From Prunella strophiata (lineage: Eukaryota > Chordata > Aves > Passeriformes > Prunellidae), in the NCBI GenBank assembly GCA_036583965.1, contig JAZBQD010000015.1:25828310-25892309 (forward strand): a stretch of 64,000 bases of DNA. The letters are read 5' to 3'. Of the stretch, positions 50,831 through 63,700 are shown one piece after another. The translations under genes and the position numbers were made by a program. Below the pieces are notes generated by a model, which was given only the letters and a program-made list of their open reading frames with translations, had not been told where the DNA came from and did not search any database. Each line of letters starts with the position of its first letter. Position 1 is the first letter of the stretch.

Positions 50831-52430
50831 GTCACTAGTCCAATTAGATACCAAAACTTAAAACCTTCCAAAAATTCTTGGCAATCCTCTACTGCCGCCT
50901 CCTTTAGATCAGCTGTAGTCAGTGCACCTGCACAAGGTTCAAGCACAGAGTGAAATATGGCAAAATTATCTAACAATTTTTTTGGGGGAAAAATGAGACA
51001 AAGGAACCATTTAATGTACTAGCTAAATTGGCAGACACACAGAGAAAGCTGCACCCTTCTCCTGCTGACTATGGAGCTACCTTCAGTTTCCTCATGAATA
51101 GGTTCTAGGACCAAGAAGCTTCCTAAGAAGACAGCCTCTGACTTTACCTTGAAGTAAACATTTCATTTATACAAATAAAAGTTCAGGACTTATAGACAGT
51201 CCAGGACTTGGGGCATTTGTTGCAAAGGGTCATGGTTCAACATTGCTGCCAATTGCTTCTCTGTAAGGTTTAATTCTGCTCACTTCAATCAAGATATAGG
51301 TCCATATATTAAAACCATATACAGAAATCCATCTCCACCCCCACATATCACCAGGAGTGCCAGGACATTCCCAGAGCCCAGAGGCTGCAGTCTTACCCTC
51401 TCCCACCCACCCTACAGCTGCTCGAGTGAGGCAGGGCCCTTATCTGAGTTTTGCAGATGGTCCCTTTAGGTGTCAGCCTGGCCCTGTGAAGAGTAATTGC
51501 AAGAGCTGGAGGAGTACAGCAGAATAATTACAGCAAGATATGAAGGAGCGAGATTTTAATAATTTATGAGATATACTTAAATTGACAGATTTTAATTACA
51601 TCTTTATCAGTTCTTTATTTAAACTTCCACTGAAGCACAGCAAGAGAGTAAGCTAACATTTCCTGCTGTAGTGTACTACGGGCAAATTTTTGCAAAATGT
51701 AATTCCTGTGTTGACCATTATAATCACCTTAAATTTCTGATTAGTGCATCACAAATATTGTGTAGGTGCATATGTACTTAAAAAGCTAGAATGTAAATCT
51801 CTGAGATTTTTAGAAAAAACAATTCTGGCTGTAATAGTATTGATTATATTTCTATCAAACTATATAGTGAATAAAATAAAAAAGGAACAATTTACTTAAA
51901 GGCAAATTGCAGGTTTACTTTTTCTAAACCAATCAGTAGGCTTTGGATAAATTCCCAAATCATTAATTCAACAAACTAATACTGTCTGTGGAGTTGACTT
52001 TTCTGCATATTTTGAAGTGTCTTGTACATTAGTTTTCCATTTACTATTAGTAACTGTTGGATCCTACAGTCAGGATTCACTTCCCACATCAACCCAGACT
52101 TGACCTCACAGATGGTATGCATGATCTCTCCCACACCCTGCATTTACATTTTCCAACCAACACAAACCACTGTATGACTTATGGCAATTAATGGTGAATT
52201 ACTGTAAAACTTTAAAAAAATAATTATAATTTAATTTCTGCAGTAATCAGTTCCATTTTTCAATGGCCCATATAACATTCTTTTCCAAATAACCTGTATT
52301 AGCATGTATTATACCTCAAGTGGGTTGCCTATGGTCATTTTACTACTTAAACAACAAAAAACCTTAAAAAAGGTGCTAAAGAAAGCAGTATATTATAGGT
52401 AAAACTAAAATCTTATAACCCTAAGGATTG

Positions 52431-52611
52431 CAGGGTTTTGGGGCAGATTTCCTAGGGAGGCAGTAAGCTTCACTGTAGACCTTGTTCAGGATGTTATCCA
52501 AACTTCTGTCAAGAATGACATATGCATTCTTGATCCTGCCTTCAGGCAGGAGATTGGACCAGATAATATACTGAAGCCCCTTCCAGTCACATTTTTTCTA
52601 TGATTCTATGC
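52431..52611 (+). mobile_element. CR1 LINE 3' fragment, plus strand
   Basis: GAGATTGGACCAGATAATAT (52549-52568) and GAAGCCCCTTCCAGTCACAT lead into TTCTATGATTCTATG (52596-52610), the CR1 3' terminal repeat. This is the best preserved terminal repeat of the plus-strand copies. Upstream similarity to CR1 (the CCTAGGGAGGCAGT block at 52451) fades near 52431, so about 180 bp remain. Confidence 0.88.
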
Positions 52612-53120
52612 TTTTGTGCTTGTGGCTGGTAATTTATTGTTTGATATTCCTTTGTTCCAGTTTTGCCAGCTTAAACTTATTCATATTTGAAAGAAGGGGA
52701 TGAAATTTACTCCTCCAACCCAGTGCAACTTGCCCAAGGCTGGTTCACCAATTTGAATTTTTATTTAATTCCCTGCCAAAAGCCTTAGCATAAACAGATT
52801 TTTTTATAGGGTGCACACAAATCTGGAGGAATTAAGAAGTTTAGTGAAAAAATCTTTATACGCCTACCTAAATCAACCCTTTTTTATCATTTCACCTGTA
52901 TTTTATTTCCTCTCTCCCCATTCTCAGTTCCAGAAAGCACACAAGTGGCCACCTCCAGGAATTACATTTTTCTTTTGTATAGGTAAAACATATTTAACTG
53001 CAAGTGAGATTAGCTTGCACTTTTGGTTCCTCTGTGGTCAGTGTTGCCAGCTCTAGATCCTTAGCAGACTCTTTAAAGATACAGCAGGACTTAAACAGTG
53101 AGGAATCACAGTCCCAGAGG

Positions 53121-53222
53121 TGTTTGGGGGATTTTCTGCTTGGTTGGTTTTGGTGGGGCTTTTTTGGGTTTGTTTTTGGGTTGTTTTGTTTTGTTTGTTC
53201 TGCTTTGGTTTTCCCCAAAGCA
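53121..53222. repeat. G/T-rich low-complexity run ending in a short hairpin
   Basis: The run is built from TTGG, TTTGGG and TTTTG words. GGG runs are too few and too far apart for a standard G-quadruplex call. It ends with TGCTTTGG (53201-53208) and CCAAAGCA (53215-53222), exact reverse complements around six bases. Confidence 0.6.
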
Positions 53223-54617
53223 GAAATAGGGGTAAGTTAATTGAAAAAGAATATGAAAAGAAAGGGAATTAAGCATTTCAAACATGGAACAAAATGCTCG
53301 ACTGACTGTACAATATCAGGCACTGAAAGCCAATAAAATAAGATAGGTTGTTAAAAAGACCAATCTAGAGTAACACAAAAGCCAGAGTTTCTTGATGAGA
53401 ATCTGACACTTTTCTCATTTGCCAAGGTGAAATCCTTGAGAGGTTCAAGGCCTACCTCTTTTCTAGGCTGCCACAGCAATGGGGCTGTGGTTCAATCCCT
53501 CAAGTCAGGAGATAATGCAGATAGCAATAACTGAAACAGCAAAATCTTCCTACCCATGTGGTCCTGTTTTGTTAACCTAAATTCCCTAACTATTCCTTAA
53601 TTACAGACATCCCATTTAGTCTTTATTAAGTGTTTTGATGTAATTATGCTTGCTGTTGCAGGCCTAGATGTTTTGGTTTTTTAACATTTATGCTCATGGT
53701 CTAGCTTCCAAAAGCTGCCCAAACACTTCCAGTCTCCATTTCTAACAGCACAGCAGAACTGTACATAAGTCCAGACATACTTAGAGGAGCTTTTATCTGG
53801 TAAAAAGTGTGTTCCTGAATAAAGGCCCAAGGCTAACCTCTCCTCATTTGAATAAAACTGCCATTTCAGTGCATTTTCTAAAAGAAAAGTATTTTCTGAG
53901 CCAGCTGCAGCTGGGCAGCCAGATTCATGAAAGAACCATGAATATAATGAACAGACACTTATGAAAAAGATCAGCAACCTTCAGACAATGCAAATTTGGA
54001 AAAATATGTTCCAAGAAAGAGTTTGGTCACTTTCCACAGACAGCAGTCATTCTACTCTTGAAAGTAACTCACACACACATTGAGAACTGAACAGCTCAGG
54101 CCTCCTAAATATTATTTGTGTCATATGGCAGAGTCATAGCTGTGCTGCCTGCTCCTCATCCCTCCTAGCTGGAGGCTGTGATGACTCCAGCATTTAAGAT
54201 GTGGACATGTAGCATTTTTCCCAGAATGTATATATACTGACAGCCTCACTGGCTATGATTCCTGTTTAAAAAGAAAATTAGAGAGGTTTTGAGTTGGTTC
54301 CCTGCCTTTTTGTCCTCATATAGCTGTATGCTCCCTGTTTTTGTTAGCTAAGCACTCCAGCTGTAGGCTTTTGCAATACTAATCACTACCCACACATTAC
54401 CCAAAGAACAACATCCCTGTTCCCACCCCTTCCCTGAAATAACAGGCTAAGGAAAAACATTGCAGACAACCAAGCAATTTTTTTTTCAAAATAGGCTTCC
54501 TTGTGAGGTTTCCATCATTATGTGGTTTTGGCTGGCTCAGAAAGACCATGCAAAGGGAAGTGCCTCTCTTGCTAATTTTAGGTCCAATGCAAGAGACAGC
54601 TAAAATACAAGAAAACT

Positions 54618-54641
54618 AAAAAAAAAAAAAAAGAAAAAAAA
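54618..54641. repeat. A-rich run, A15 G A8
   Basis: Fifteen A, one G and eight A. No retroposed sequence is recognisable on either side. Confidence 0.8.
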
Positions 54642-55645
54642 GTGTAGAGGTTTTTTTCCCAAGACTCAAATACAATTTTAAAAAGTAGAACTATATTTTA
54701 AGTTTATTAGATTTGTTTTTAATTCATTGAAATCATAAACTGCAAATAAGACAATTAAAAGGTGGCATGAGATTGATAATATGTACAATTAAGGGAAGTT
54801 GTCAGGGAATTGCTAATACAGAGTTTAAAATAATTACCTGTATTTGTGTTTAAACATTATATTCCAGTTGAAGAGGAAATTTATTTTTATACTTACAACT
54901 ATTATTTATATTACTATAATTTATTTTCAGTACGTACATCTTACCATGAAAACCAGCAAGACTTGTCCAGTAAATCTGATGTTGAGTCCTTACTCTGTCC
55001 CTTGCAGATCTGTGTCTTGGCCTTTCAGCTGATGGGTGATATCTAGTAACCTTGGTCAGTTATGTGTAACCATGAGGTCAGTCTCCCTCCCAAGGATCCT
55101 TCCTCCAGCCCTCACACATCAGGAGAGTGGATTTACCTCATTAGTTTGTCCCACCTGCTCCCAGAGAATACCAGAATCTGACTGGTCCCTTTAATGATTT
55201 ACAGGCAAATCATACCTTTTATGATTTATTTTTGACACTGAATTTAACATTCATGTAAATTGCTGTGATAATAAGATCTCTAGGAATTTTAAGATTACGG
55301 TTAATTGTTAGAGCCAGCCACTGAGGTATGTAACACAGGAGACTTGCATTTTATTTGTTATAGTGAAGTTGCACAATAGTGATAAGCTCCAGTTTTGAGT
55401 TCTCATTTATCATCACTGAAGAATGTTATAATTGCTCTGACCTTACACTGGGACCCAGTGTTCTCAGTATTTTTGGTAGAATTTAAACTAATAAGCAGAA
55501 ATTTCTTCCCACTCAAACCTTACAAAAAGTTGGTGTTCTACAACTTTTAGAAGGCATAAACAACCAACCCTAAGGAAAAGCAGGCCCTCATGTTTTGCTG
55601 ACAATTTTACTTTTTGAGTAATTACTTGGGAAACTCAAGGTCTTG

Positions 55646-55664
55646 CACATATGTTCCATATGTG
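55646..55664. repeat. Short hairpin, 8-bp perfect arms
   Basis: CACATATG and CATATGTG are exact reverse complements around TTC. Each arm contains the palindrome CATATG, an E-box-type word, giving two CATATG sites 11 bp apart. Confidence 0.6.
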
Positions 55665-58634
55665 AAGCTTTTCCACAGCAGTAAGCAGGCAAATGAACAT
55701 ACAGTGGACTTTGTTCTATATATTACTTTTTAAAGAATTAAGAAAAATAGTTTCAAACTGACTTCTAAGCTCAGTGGTCAAGAAAATTACCTTAGTTTTA
55801 ATGATTAAAACCAGCTTCTAATTAAAAATGTCCATCACTGCTTACTTTATGATCAGTAATAAATTTTCTAGAGACTAGTTCAATCTGCTTTAATAAATAA
55901 AAGTTTTCATCTTCATGTACACTGTATGGAGCACTCTTTGTATAGAATTCAAATATCAGGACTTTAAGGGGGGAAAAATATTATGTTCTCACAAGATCTA
56001 TAGTTAGCAAACTGTAAAATTAAACTTTTATTTTTAAATGAAGGATTAGCCCCAGACTATAGCAAAAATGGAGCTTATATGAGGTCAAGTACCATACTTG
56101 TACCATACCATATATACAAAATGTAATTCAATCTTAGGTAATAATCTTGAAAGTTATCTTTTATGAACTTTTGGAACAGTACTGCCAATCCTCAAAAATT
56201 TAAAGTAATTTCTTTAAGAAAATCCTTTAAAATAATTTTTTTTTTCAAAGCCCATGGAAACATGTGACAAAATAATTTATTTCTGTGTATTATTTTGCAT
56301 TTCTACACATGGAGAAAAATGCTAAAATATAACATTAAAAAGTGAAGTATTGGAGACAGGAGGCAAAGACAACCTAAGTAGGTTTGTTTTAAAAGCTGTA
56401 ATGCATAAGTTTCCTATTTTTATGATGATAAAAATTTTTCTATAAAATGTCATCATGACAAATTTTTCAGTAATATGAGAGTTATAATTTGCTGATTTTG
56501 TTCAGGAATTATCAAACAATTCAAACCCTTTCTGATAAATTTTTATGTTTAGGTCAAAGAAGAAAATACTTTGGAAATAGTTTTAATCTTGTAAGTCCCC
56601 TGCTTACTTGTAGTTCAGTTCTCTAATGCTTGTTTAATACTTATATATTCACACTTTCATCTTTTCCTTTATAGAAAAATGTGCATTATTTCCTATTAAG
56701 TGGTTCAGTTGTAACCAAAATACTGTAGATGGCACTGCAGAGCATATGAGCAATTTCTTTTTTTTCATACTGAAGTCACTTTATTGCTAACTACTGCACA
56801 GTGGGTATAGGCATGAATACAAAACATTTACTGAAATTTCAAGATCTTTTAAAAGATCACTTCAGAATGATCAAATTAGATACTTATTAGACCATAATTA
56901 GATCAAATCAGGGGAAATGCACTGTGAAACACAAGTGATTAAAAGTTATGTAAACTCAAAAGTGGTCTTCTCTCTTTTCTCTCATGTGTGGGTCACTGTG
57001 CCTTTCACAGCTATTCAAGCCCTATCTACCCAACCTTTGCACATTTTTTTGTCACTTTTCAGCATTAACACTGTTTATATAATGATTTTTTTTGTTGTTT
57101 TAAATAAAATTATACCAGCTCTTGGAGTGCAGATCAAAAGCAGGTTACAATGAATCGGTGAGTGGCTCTGTCCAGATTAAAAGGAAAAAGATGCAGTCAT
57201 TTCCAAATAATAATTCAAGAAATTCCATTGTCAGTTTGATATTTTCTAGCCATCCTAGTTTCTGAATGTGTAACATACAGGAAAATGTGACTTTGAAATA
57301 GTTATGGATACTTGTTCTTCTCTGAAATGCAAGATGTGCAGTGTACCAGGTCTGTGTGAAAAGCTTGGCCGATGTCTAAGAGTGGGGCTCAGACTCATCT
57401 AATCAACATGCTCAAGTGTCAGGACCAGGATTTCATCACGGGTCCTTCAAACTACTTTTGTATTTTTCTTCACACTGAAGTGGCCAAGGACCTTGTACAC
57501 ATACTCTTGTATAAGTTCAAGGTCATGACTTGTCCCATTTTCTGTACATTCACTGTCCTGCTGGACATCTTAGCAGCAGTAAGCTGTGTAAGAGTTGGCT
57601 ACATTCAAGGGTACTTTCTTTCTCTCAACAAGTTTTAAGCACTAATAATATGGACAAAGCAAATATGAGTCTCTGGCCTGAGATGATGCACTAATATACT
57701 CATTTTCTAATGTGATATCCAAAAGAGACAGTAGCAGTATTTTAGATCCTTAGAAGAGCAGCGCAAAGTAATGAATGAGGTGCCATAACTTCTACAGGAT
57801 ACAACACTGAGTCCAGTTTTGAAAAATACCATCCAATTACAATTGTGTAATATGCATGGACATCATTCAAAACCCAGCAACAGAGTACTTCATGGTCTTG
57901 AGAGACAGCCTCACATTAATTACATAAGCTCAATTTGTTTTGGTTTTCAAAGAGAAATTGCAAGGTAGGTTAGATCATTTTTTAAGTATGTGCAGGAGAG
58001 AAGGTTTCAGATGGTAGGATTTTTGATGGAAGAAAAAAGGATAATGAACTACAACAGCAAATGAAGCAATAACTAGGCAAATTAAAACCAGCTACCAAGT
58101 GATAATTTTAAAAGAAACCAGCCTAGGATGTTGCAGGTAGTTAGAAAACTAATCACTGAAATAACCTGCAAATGGGGGAGCTGATGATCTATAACCTTAA
58201 AACTTTAGGATTTGATAGTTTTAAGAGCTATGTTCTCACTCAATCACAAAGTTCCAAATTCAAAGCAAAAATTTTCAAATAAAATACCATACCTTGTGTT
58301 ACAAAAACCAGCTAGATCCTCTGCTGTCATAGAAAATATTTTTTCTAGTGCTGATAAAAAACCTGTACAGTATTTTTTATTAAAAAGAAAATTAAGACCT
58401 TTGAATTCAAGACACTAATAATACAGATTCTATATAAAAACTATGACTACAATTTATAGTTAAAGAGTAGTTTTTCTTTTCTACCTTTCCCTCTCTCTCA
58501 AATGAATCATTCTACACGTTTTACTAGAAAAAAGATTCCAGTTGGAGACAATGAGAAAAAATACATAAGACCCAAACAGGTCCTATTCATGACAAGAAAG
58601 CAACTGGTTAGAAACATTTCTGAACAACTCTTTC

Positions 58635-58671
58635 TTTTTCTCTTGGATTTTATGCAAATCCAAGAGAAAAA
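58635..58671. repeat. Perfect 16-bp-stem hairpin with octamer motif across the loop
   Basis: TTTTTCTCTTGGATTT (58635-58650) and AAATCCAAGAGAAAAA (58656-58671) are exact reverse complements around the five bases TATGC. The loop and start of the right arm spell ATGCAAAT (58652-58659), the canonical octamer bound by POU-domain factors of the Oct class. The stem is long and perfect, so this is not simple background, but no gene or promoter lies nearby. Confidence 0.88.
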
Positions 58672-59154
58672 ATCTGCCTCCAAAATATTATGGTCCTCCT
58701 GCCATTTATAATGCCCTGTTAAGTCAGTTTTTTGGTATTCAGCTGTAGTCAGTGTAAGGTTCTAATCCATCAAGATTTTGGATAGTTAAATATTTCTGGC
58801 CAGGATGGTGCATCATGCCTTGTACCCTGGCTGCTCAGCTGGCATTTTGAGAAATGTAAAAAGCAGTTTTGAGAAATAAGGACACTTCTGTTTTTGCACA
58901 GATGGTATGATCAAAGCACCCTTGTTATTTTTAGCCTCTTTTGCAATTACTGTACCCTGACCTCAACACTGTGACCCAGAGAGCCACTGTTTTACATTTA
59001 AGTCTCAAGATGAAAGCTGTGTCAAAATTTTACATAATTTTGATATTCTACTCCAAACCACAGACAAGATCAGAACCTGTTTTGTCCCCAGGAAGTTTTC
59101 ATTTCTTAAGTCAGCTAATTTCTGGTCTCATATACCTACTTGATTTCCTGTATT

Positions 59155-59167
59155 AAAAAAAAAAAAA
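59155..59167. repeat. Poly(A) tract, 13 A
   Basis: A run of 13 A about 400 bp upstream of the CR1 copy at 59582. It is unrelated to that element, because CR1 does not end in poly(A). Confidence 0.75.
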
Positions 59168-59581
59168 GATGTTACAAAATATTTTTTTTATAAATTGTGA
59201 GAATATGGGAGAATTACTTTTCAGCATAGTCCAAAATACTGTATTGAATGCTGCACTGCATTTTATGACGTTGTAGAATAATTCCTCATTTCATTCCTTT
59301 TAATCAAATAATAAAGTCCTTTCCCAAAAAGACCAGGGAAAGCAAATATCCATTTCCAAACCAAAAGATAAATAGTCACAGATAATGATTCAGTGAGCTT
59401 ACGTGTCAAAGTACTTGCTAAAAATGAAAGAAGACTTAAGTGAAAGTATACCATTTGATACACTGTATTTGATTACCTTCCATGAAATTATCTGTTTCTG
59501 ACAATTTAATTTCAGAAAAAAACATAATCATGTAAAGCAGTCAGCAGGCTGAATGGTTGAAATTTTCCCTCTCTACTCCAC

Positions 59582-60130
59582 TCTGGTGGGGACCCCTCTG
59601 AATTAATGCATCCAGTTCTGGGATCTTCAGTACAAGAAAGACATGGACCTGCTGGAGTGGCTCCAGACAAGAGCTGCATAATGATCAGAGGTCTGGAGCT
59701 CTTATGAGGAAAGGCTGAGAGAGTTGGTGTAGTTCAGCCTGGAGAAAAGAAGGCTCTGATGAAATCTTATTGTGGCTTTTTAATATATAAAGGCAGCTTA
59801 GAAGTAAAATGGAGACAGAGTTTTTACTTGTAGTGACATAACAAGGGGCAAGAGTTTTTAACTGAATTGGACATAAGGATGAAATAAGGATAGGATAAGG
59901 AAGACATTTTTAATGGTGAGAGTGGGGAGACACTGGTGTAAGTTTCCTGGAGAAGTTGGGCACATCACATCTCTGGAAGTGTCCAAGGTCAGGTTGGCTG
60001 GGACTCTGAGCAACCTGATCCAGTTGAAGAAGTCCCTACTCATTGCAGGGTGTGGGAAAGATGGAGAAGATGATATTTAAAGGTGCCTTCCAATCCAAAT
60101 CATTCTGAAATTCTATGATTTTATAATTCC
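59582..60130 (+). mobile_element. CR1 LINE fragment, plus strand
   Basis: The order is typical of CR1 ORF2 end plus 3' UTR: CATCCAGTTCTGGGATCTTC (59609), CAGTACAAGAAAGACATGGA (59627), GAGGAAAGGCTGAGAGAGTT (59706), GTTCAGCCTGGAGAAAAGAA (59731), GGGGCAAGAG near 59845, TCTGGAAGTGTCCAAGGTCA (59971), GGTGCCTTCCAATCCAAATC (60082) and ATTCTATGATTTTATAATTC at the end. At about 550 bp it is the longest copy here, but it contains many differences and an AT-rich stretch near 59780-59900, so it is old. The 61-codon minus frame at 59858-60043 is an antisense artefact. Confidence 0.93.
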
Positions 60131-60595
60131 GTATTTACAGTGTTAGAGCAAAATCAATCTAGTCTTTTTTTGCAGTACAAAAATGCTTTTATTTCTGGGA
60201 AAATGCTTTTTTGCAGTTTGTTGATATTTTCTAAGTATGATGGTGTAAAAAAAATCCTGTACAAACAGTATTTAGTATCAAGACCCTACTAAGGTGACAG
60301 GTCCTGTATTATGAGCTCTCACAGTTCAAAATCTTAGGAAACACAGATAGTGTACACATTACTGGATAAGCATCTATCTAACAGAAGATCACTGAAAAAA
60401 TGCATTTTGAACTACTGCACTATGAGTTAGGCCATCCCTCCTCCTCTCTGTTCTTTGTGTCAGAATGTGAATTGATTAACCTTCATTTACTGTTTTACTG
60501 TTTTTCCTGGAGGCAAAACACCCACACCCCGCTGAGCTATTAGGTGGGCAAAGAGAACATTTTAATTTTTTACTTCAATCTCTAAATCTTAGGTT

Positions 60596-60611
60596 AAAAA
60601 AAAAAAAAAAA
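60596..60611. repeat. Poly(A) tract, 16 A
   Basis: A run of 16 A followed by a purine-rich stretch (ATAGAGGGAAGGGGAAAATAG). No retroposon body is recognisable. Confidence 0.8.
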
Positions 60612-60706
60612 TAGAGGGAAGGGGAAAATAGAAAGGCATGGGTTATAGGGATGAGGAAGAATAAGGAAAATATAACATTAAAGAATGTTTACTAAATATT
60701 GAGAGG

Positions 60707-60748
60707 ACATACTGGTAAAAACAGCAGAAACTACATACTGGTAAAAAC
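60707..60748. repeat. Direct repeat, 16 bp, 26-bp period
   Basis: ACATACTGGTAAAAAC occurs at 60707-60722 and again at 60733-60748 without mismatch, separated by 10 bases. Confidence 0.8.
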
Positions 60749-63700
60749 TTTTATTCAGCAGAAGAAAGAAAACTAATACCTTAGGAGAAGGGATGAAGCA
60801 AGATTCAAAATTACTCTAGCAGAAGCATTTTGAAAGGGAGTAATTTGTTTGATGTTAAGAGAAGAAAAAATAAGCTACAGCATGTGAGTCATGAAAGAAG
60901 AGGGAACTGAGGATCCTTAGATTTTGAAGCTGAAAGTGCATAAGACTAAATGTGATAAACACAGATATAATCTGGGTGTATGGGTCATGAAGGAAAGCAA
61001 AGGTTAAGTCAAAAGTTCCCAGACTCCATGCCTCTAGTGTTGTGATACAACATGACAGAATCTTGGGGGGAAAGATTTTAGGAATTTAACTTTAGCCTTA
61101 CTGATCTTAAACCAATCTGATAATTCCATTCATAACTTCTCAAAGTTACATGCAATCACTTTAGCAGAACAGAACTCTCACTTAGAAAATCCAGGTTACA
61201 TAAAAACATGCATTAGATAGCACAGGATCCTAGAGAGAAGATATTTTTGGCTTCTCACTGACCTTTTCAACCAGAAATTATGTGAGCAATGCCAATGTTT
61301 TAACCATTCCAACACTAGTTTGTCTAGAAACATGAAAATAATCTATTTGTATTTTGCCTGAAGTACAAAATGCTATTCTATGCAAAAGCAACAGGCAGCA
61401 TGTGGCAGACATTATAGAAAACAATTGTGTGACACATTTCCCAAAATAAAAACACATGTAATAGCCATGTGTCAGTTGAATCAGAAATATAGTTATACTT
61501 AAAGGCAATTATTCCCCTCTTTTTTTCACATTTTTTCATATCATAGCATTGCAAGTCACTGCAATAATTTTTACAGACTAATTTTGGCATTACAATTTTT
61601 CTCTTTTTCTTTATTTTTTTTAGCATTGCAAAAGCAATGTCACAAAAAATGTCATGATTGGTGCATATAAATATTGGTCCACTAAGAAAATTGCACAGAA
61701 TCAAACAATGAGCAGTGGGGTATGGAAGCAAAAAGACAAAAGGCCCAGAAAGATTGATGTGGGCCTACCAAAATTTAGAAAAAATCCTCCAAAACATCTT
61801 CCAATAGATTTATACATGATTCCATATGATCAGTTATAAAATAAATGTATTTCTATTCTATTTGATCTTTCATCTATGAAACTAGGTATAGTGTCATGGC
61901 AAAATAACCTTTCCTGTTCTACTGGTTGCTCAATATAACCATCTCCTAGTGGAATTGAGGGTCTTTATACAAAAGGGAAGTATTGCAAATTTGGATGGGC
62001 TCCTCTTACCTAAATAGGTGCCATACATTGTTCTAGGAAATTATGAAGAGTTGTGTATCTTCATATACAGAAAACAATACATCTTTTATAAGTGACTTCT
62101 TTTAGAGTAAAAGGGAAAAAACAAAAACTACTGAGAATGAAAACCCATAATTCTTTGAACCCTGTCTCTTTGTAATCATCTCCATCTTAAATAAGCAAGA
62201 CCACAGCAAGACCACTTCCCACTGCTAGGCAGGAAAATTTCTTGCACTTAAAAGGAAGGTGGTTTGTTTCCAAATCAAGAAAAACAGACACCAGTCATCT
62301 CCACACAGTGATGGGCTCCACACAAGCACACACATGTAAATGAAAGCAGAAATTAAAGTCAGCCATTTCCACTCCTGCTACTTGCCTGGAAAACAGCAGC
62401 ATTGGAAAAGTTTAAGCAGTAGGCACAGATACAGAGGAACAATAGGAGTAACAGAGTGGATTTCAGCCCAGGGCAATTTAGCACATTTACCAAAAGCTCG
62501 TCCAAAGAACACAATGGTTCATGTGGTGGGATTAATGCCTACCAACCACAACTATTTTGGTTCAAACTTTAGTTGTGGTCATGCACAGAGTACTCTGACA
62601 GAGTTCAAGAAGGCATTTATAAATTCAAAGCTAAGCACATGTTCGTTTGCCTTCCCAGAGTACACCAGAGTGTTTTGTGCCTCTCATGCTTGAGTCCAGG
62701 ATGAAATCAGACACAGAACAGAATTCTGCACCGAGTGTGCCCTCACTCCATGGACAGTTCCCACCTGTGTAAGGAATTAAATAAGGAACATTTATCCAAG
62801 TAGATGCCAGAACTCCTCTACTATATGGCCAAAACATCATGTTGAAGTCCTTACTATGCACATTTTCTAAAACATCAGCACAGTGTCAAATAGTTCCCTG
62901 TTCACTTTACCAAATTATTTCACTTATTAAAGTCTAAAAATTTTTAACTTCCTATATTGTATTTACACTTGTAACTTTTACACAGTTTCTTAGTCCTGCT
63001 TAGAACTCTGCACACCACATAGTTAAGACAAAAAGGTAATCAAAAACATTTTGAAAGAGGAGCACTGTGAAAACAGCTTATAGTACACACAATTATTTTG
63101 TCCACTTTTGCCTTTTGCAGTTTAACATATAATTGTGCAATATTTAAATTTTCTTCCCTGAACTCACCAGCTCCCTCTATTAAAGTCTTATGTTAGCATC
63201 ACTATCTCATAGATGCAGCAGCTCTTTCTAGGCTGATGATTCCTGTCTTATTACAAAAATTTTTCCATTCTAAACAAATTATTAAGAGCCTCTTACAAAA
63301 CTGTTTAAAATATTTTTTAAGAGCTAGATAGCTGAAATATCAGGTAATGATTTGAAACCTACATAATACTCCCACAGTGTATCTTTGTTGGCTCCTTTCA
63401 CTGAGGGTAAAAATGTCAGTCAAAGCCATGCTATGCAAAGACTTGACTCTTTAGCTAGTAAGGCAGCCTTTATTGAATTTTCTATGTTTATGGAGGGCAC
63501 AAAGATACAATGAAAGAAACATACCAGAGGGACAGAAGGTCATTTTCAGTATTGAATTGACATTGGATGCATACATATGCCATTATGGATTTTTTCTTGC
63601 CTGTTACAGTCTACTTATGTTCCATAATTTGATCTATGAAAAGCCAGAGGAAATGTTTGTCCATAGCTTTTCTATTATTTGTGTGATTTCTTTCTGTTCT

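Larger units (their letters stand above)
45140..52430. other. Mostly AT-rich non-coding stretch; GC-rich patch near 50.6 kb
   Basis: No gene is recognised. Frames at 47522-47899 (125 codons) and 47929-48384 (151 codons), both minus, have no recognisable domain. Contents include a short degenerate tandem of GCTGAAGTAG-like units at 48199-48240, a 21-A run at 48563-48583, a consensus splice-donor word at 48735-48743, and the GC-rich patch at 50465-50830. Confidence 0.5.
52612..59581. other. AT-rich non-coding stretch, no gene recognised
   Basis: No frame exceeds 98 codons. Contents include a G/T-rich low-complexity run at 53121-53214, an A-rich run at 54618-54641, an 8-bp-stem hairpin at 55646-55664, the octamer hairpin at 58635-58671 and a 13-A run at 59155-59167. 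No retroelement is recognisable by eye before 59582. Confidence 0.55.

Noticed and set aside
53121..53190. Possible G-quadruplex in the G/T-rich run
   Set aside because: Runs of three or more G are too few and the spacing is too long for the standard pattern.
53489..53499. GGTTCAATCCC, similar to a tRNA B-box
   Set aside because: No A-box, cloverleaf or T-run terminator is present at the right distance, so a tRNA gene or tRNA-derived SINE is not supported.
61621..61645. CATTGCAAAAGCAATG inverted repeat suggestive of a DNA transposon end
   Set aside because: Arms are only 6 bp and no matching distal inverted repeat or TA duplication was found nearby.
62340..62693. 117-codon plus-strand open frame
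   Set aside because: No recognisable domain; it overlaps another open frame on the minus strand at its end and sits in ordinary AT-rich DNA.
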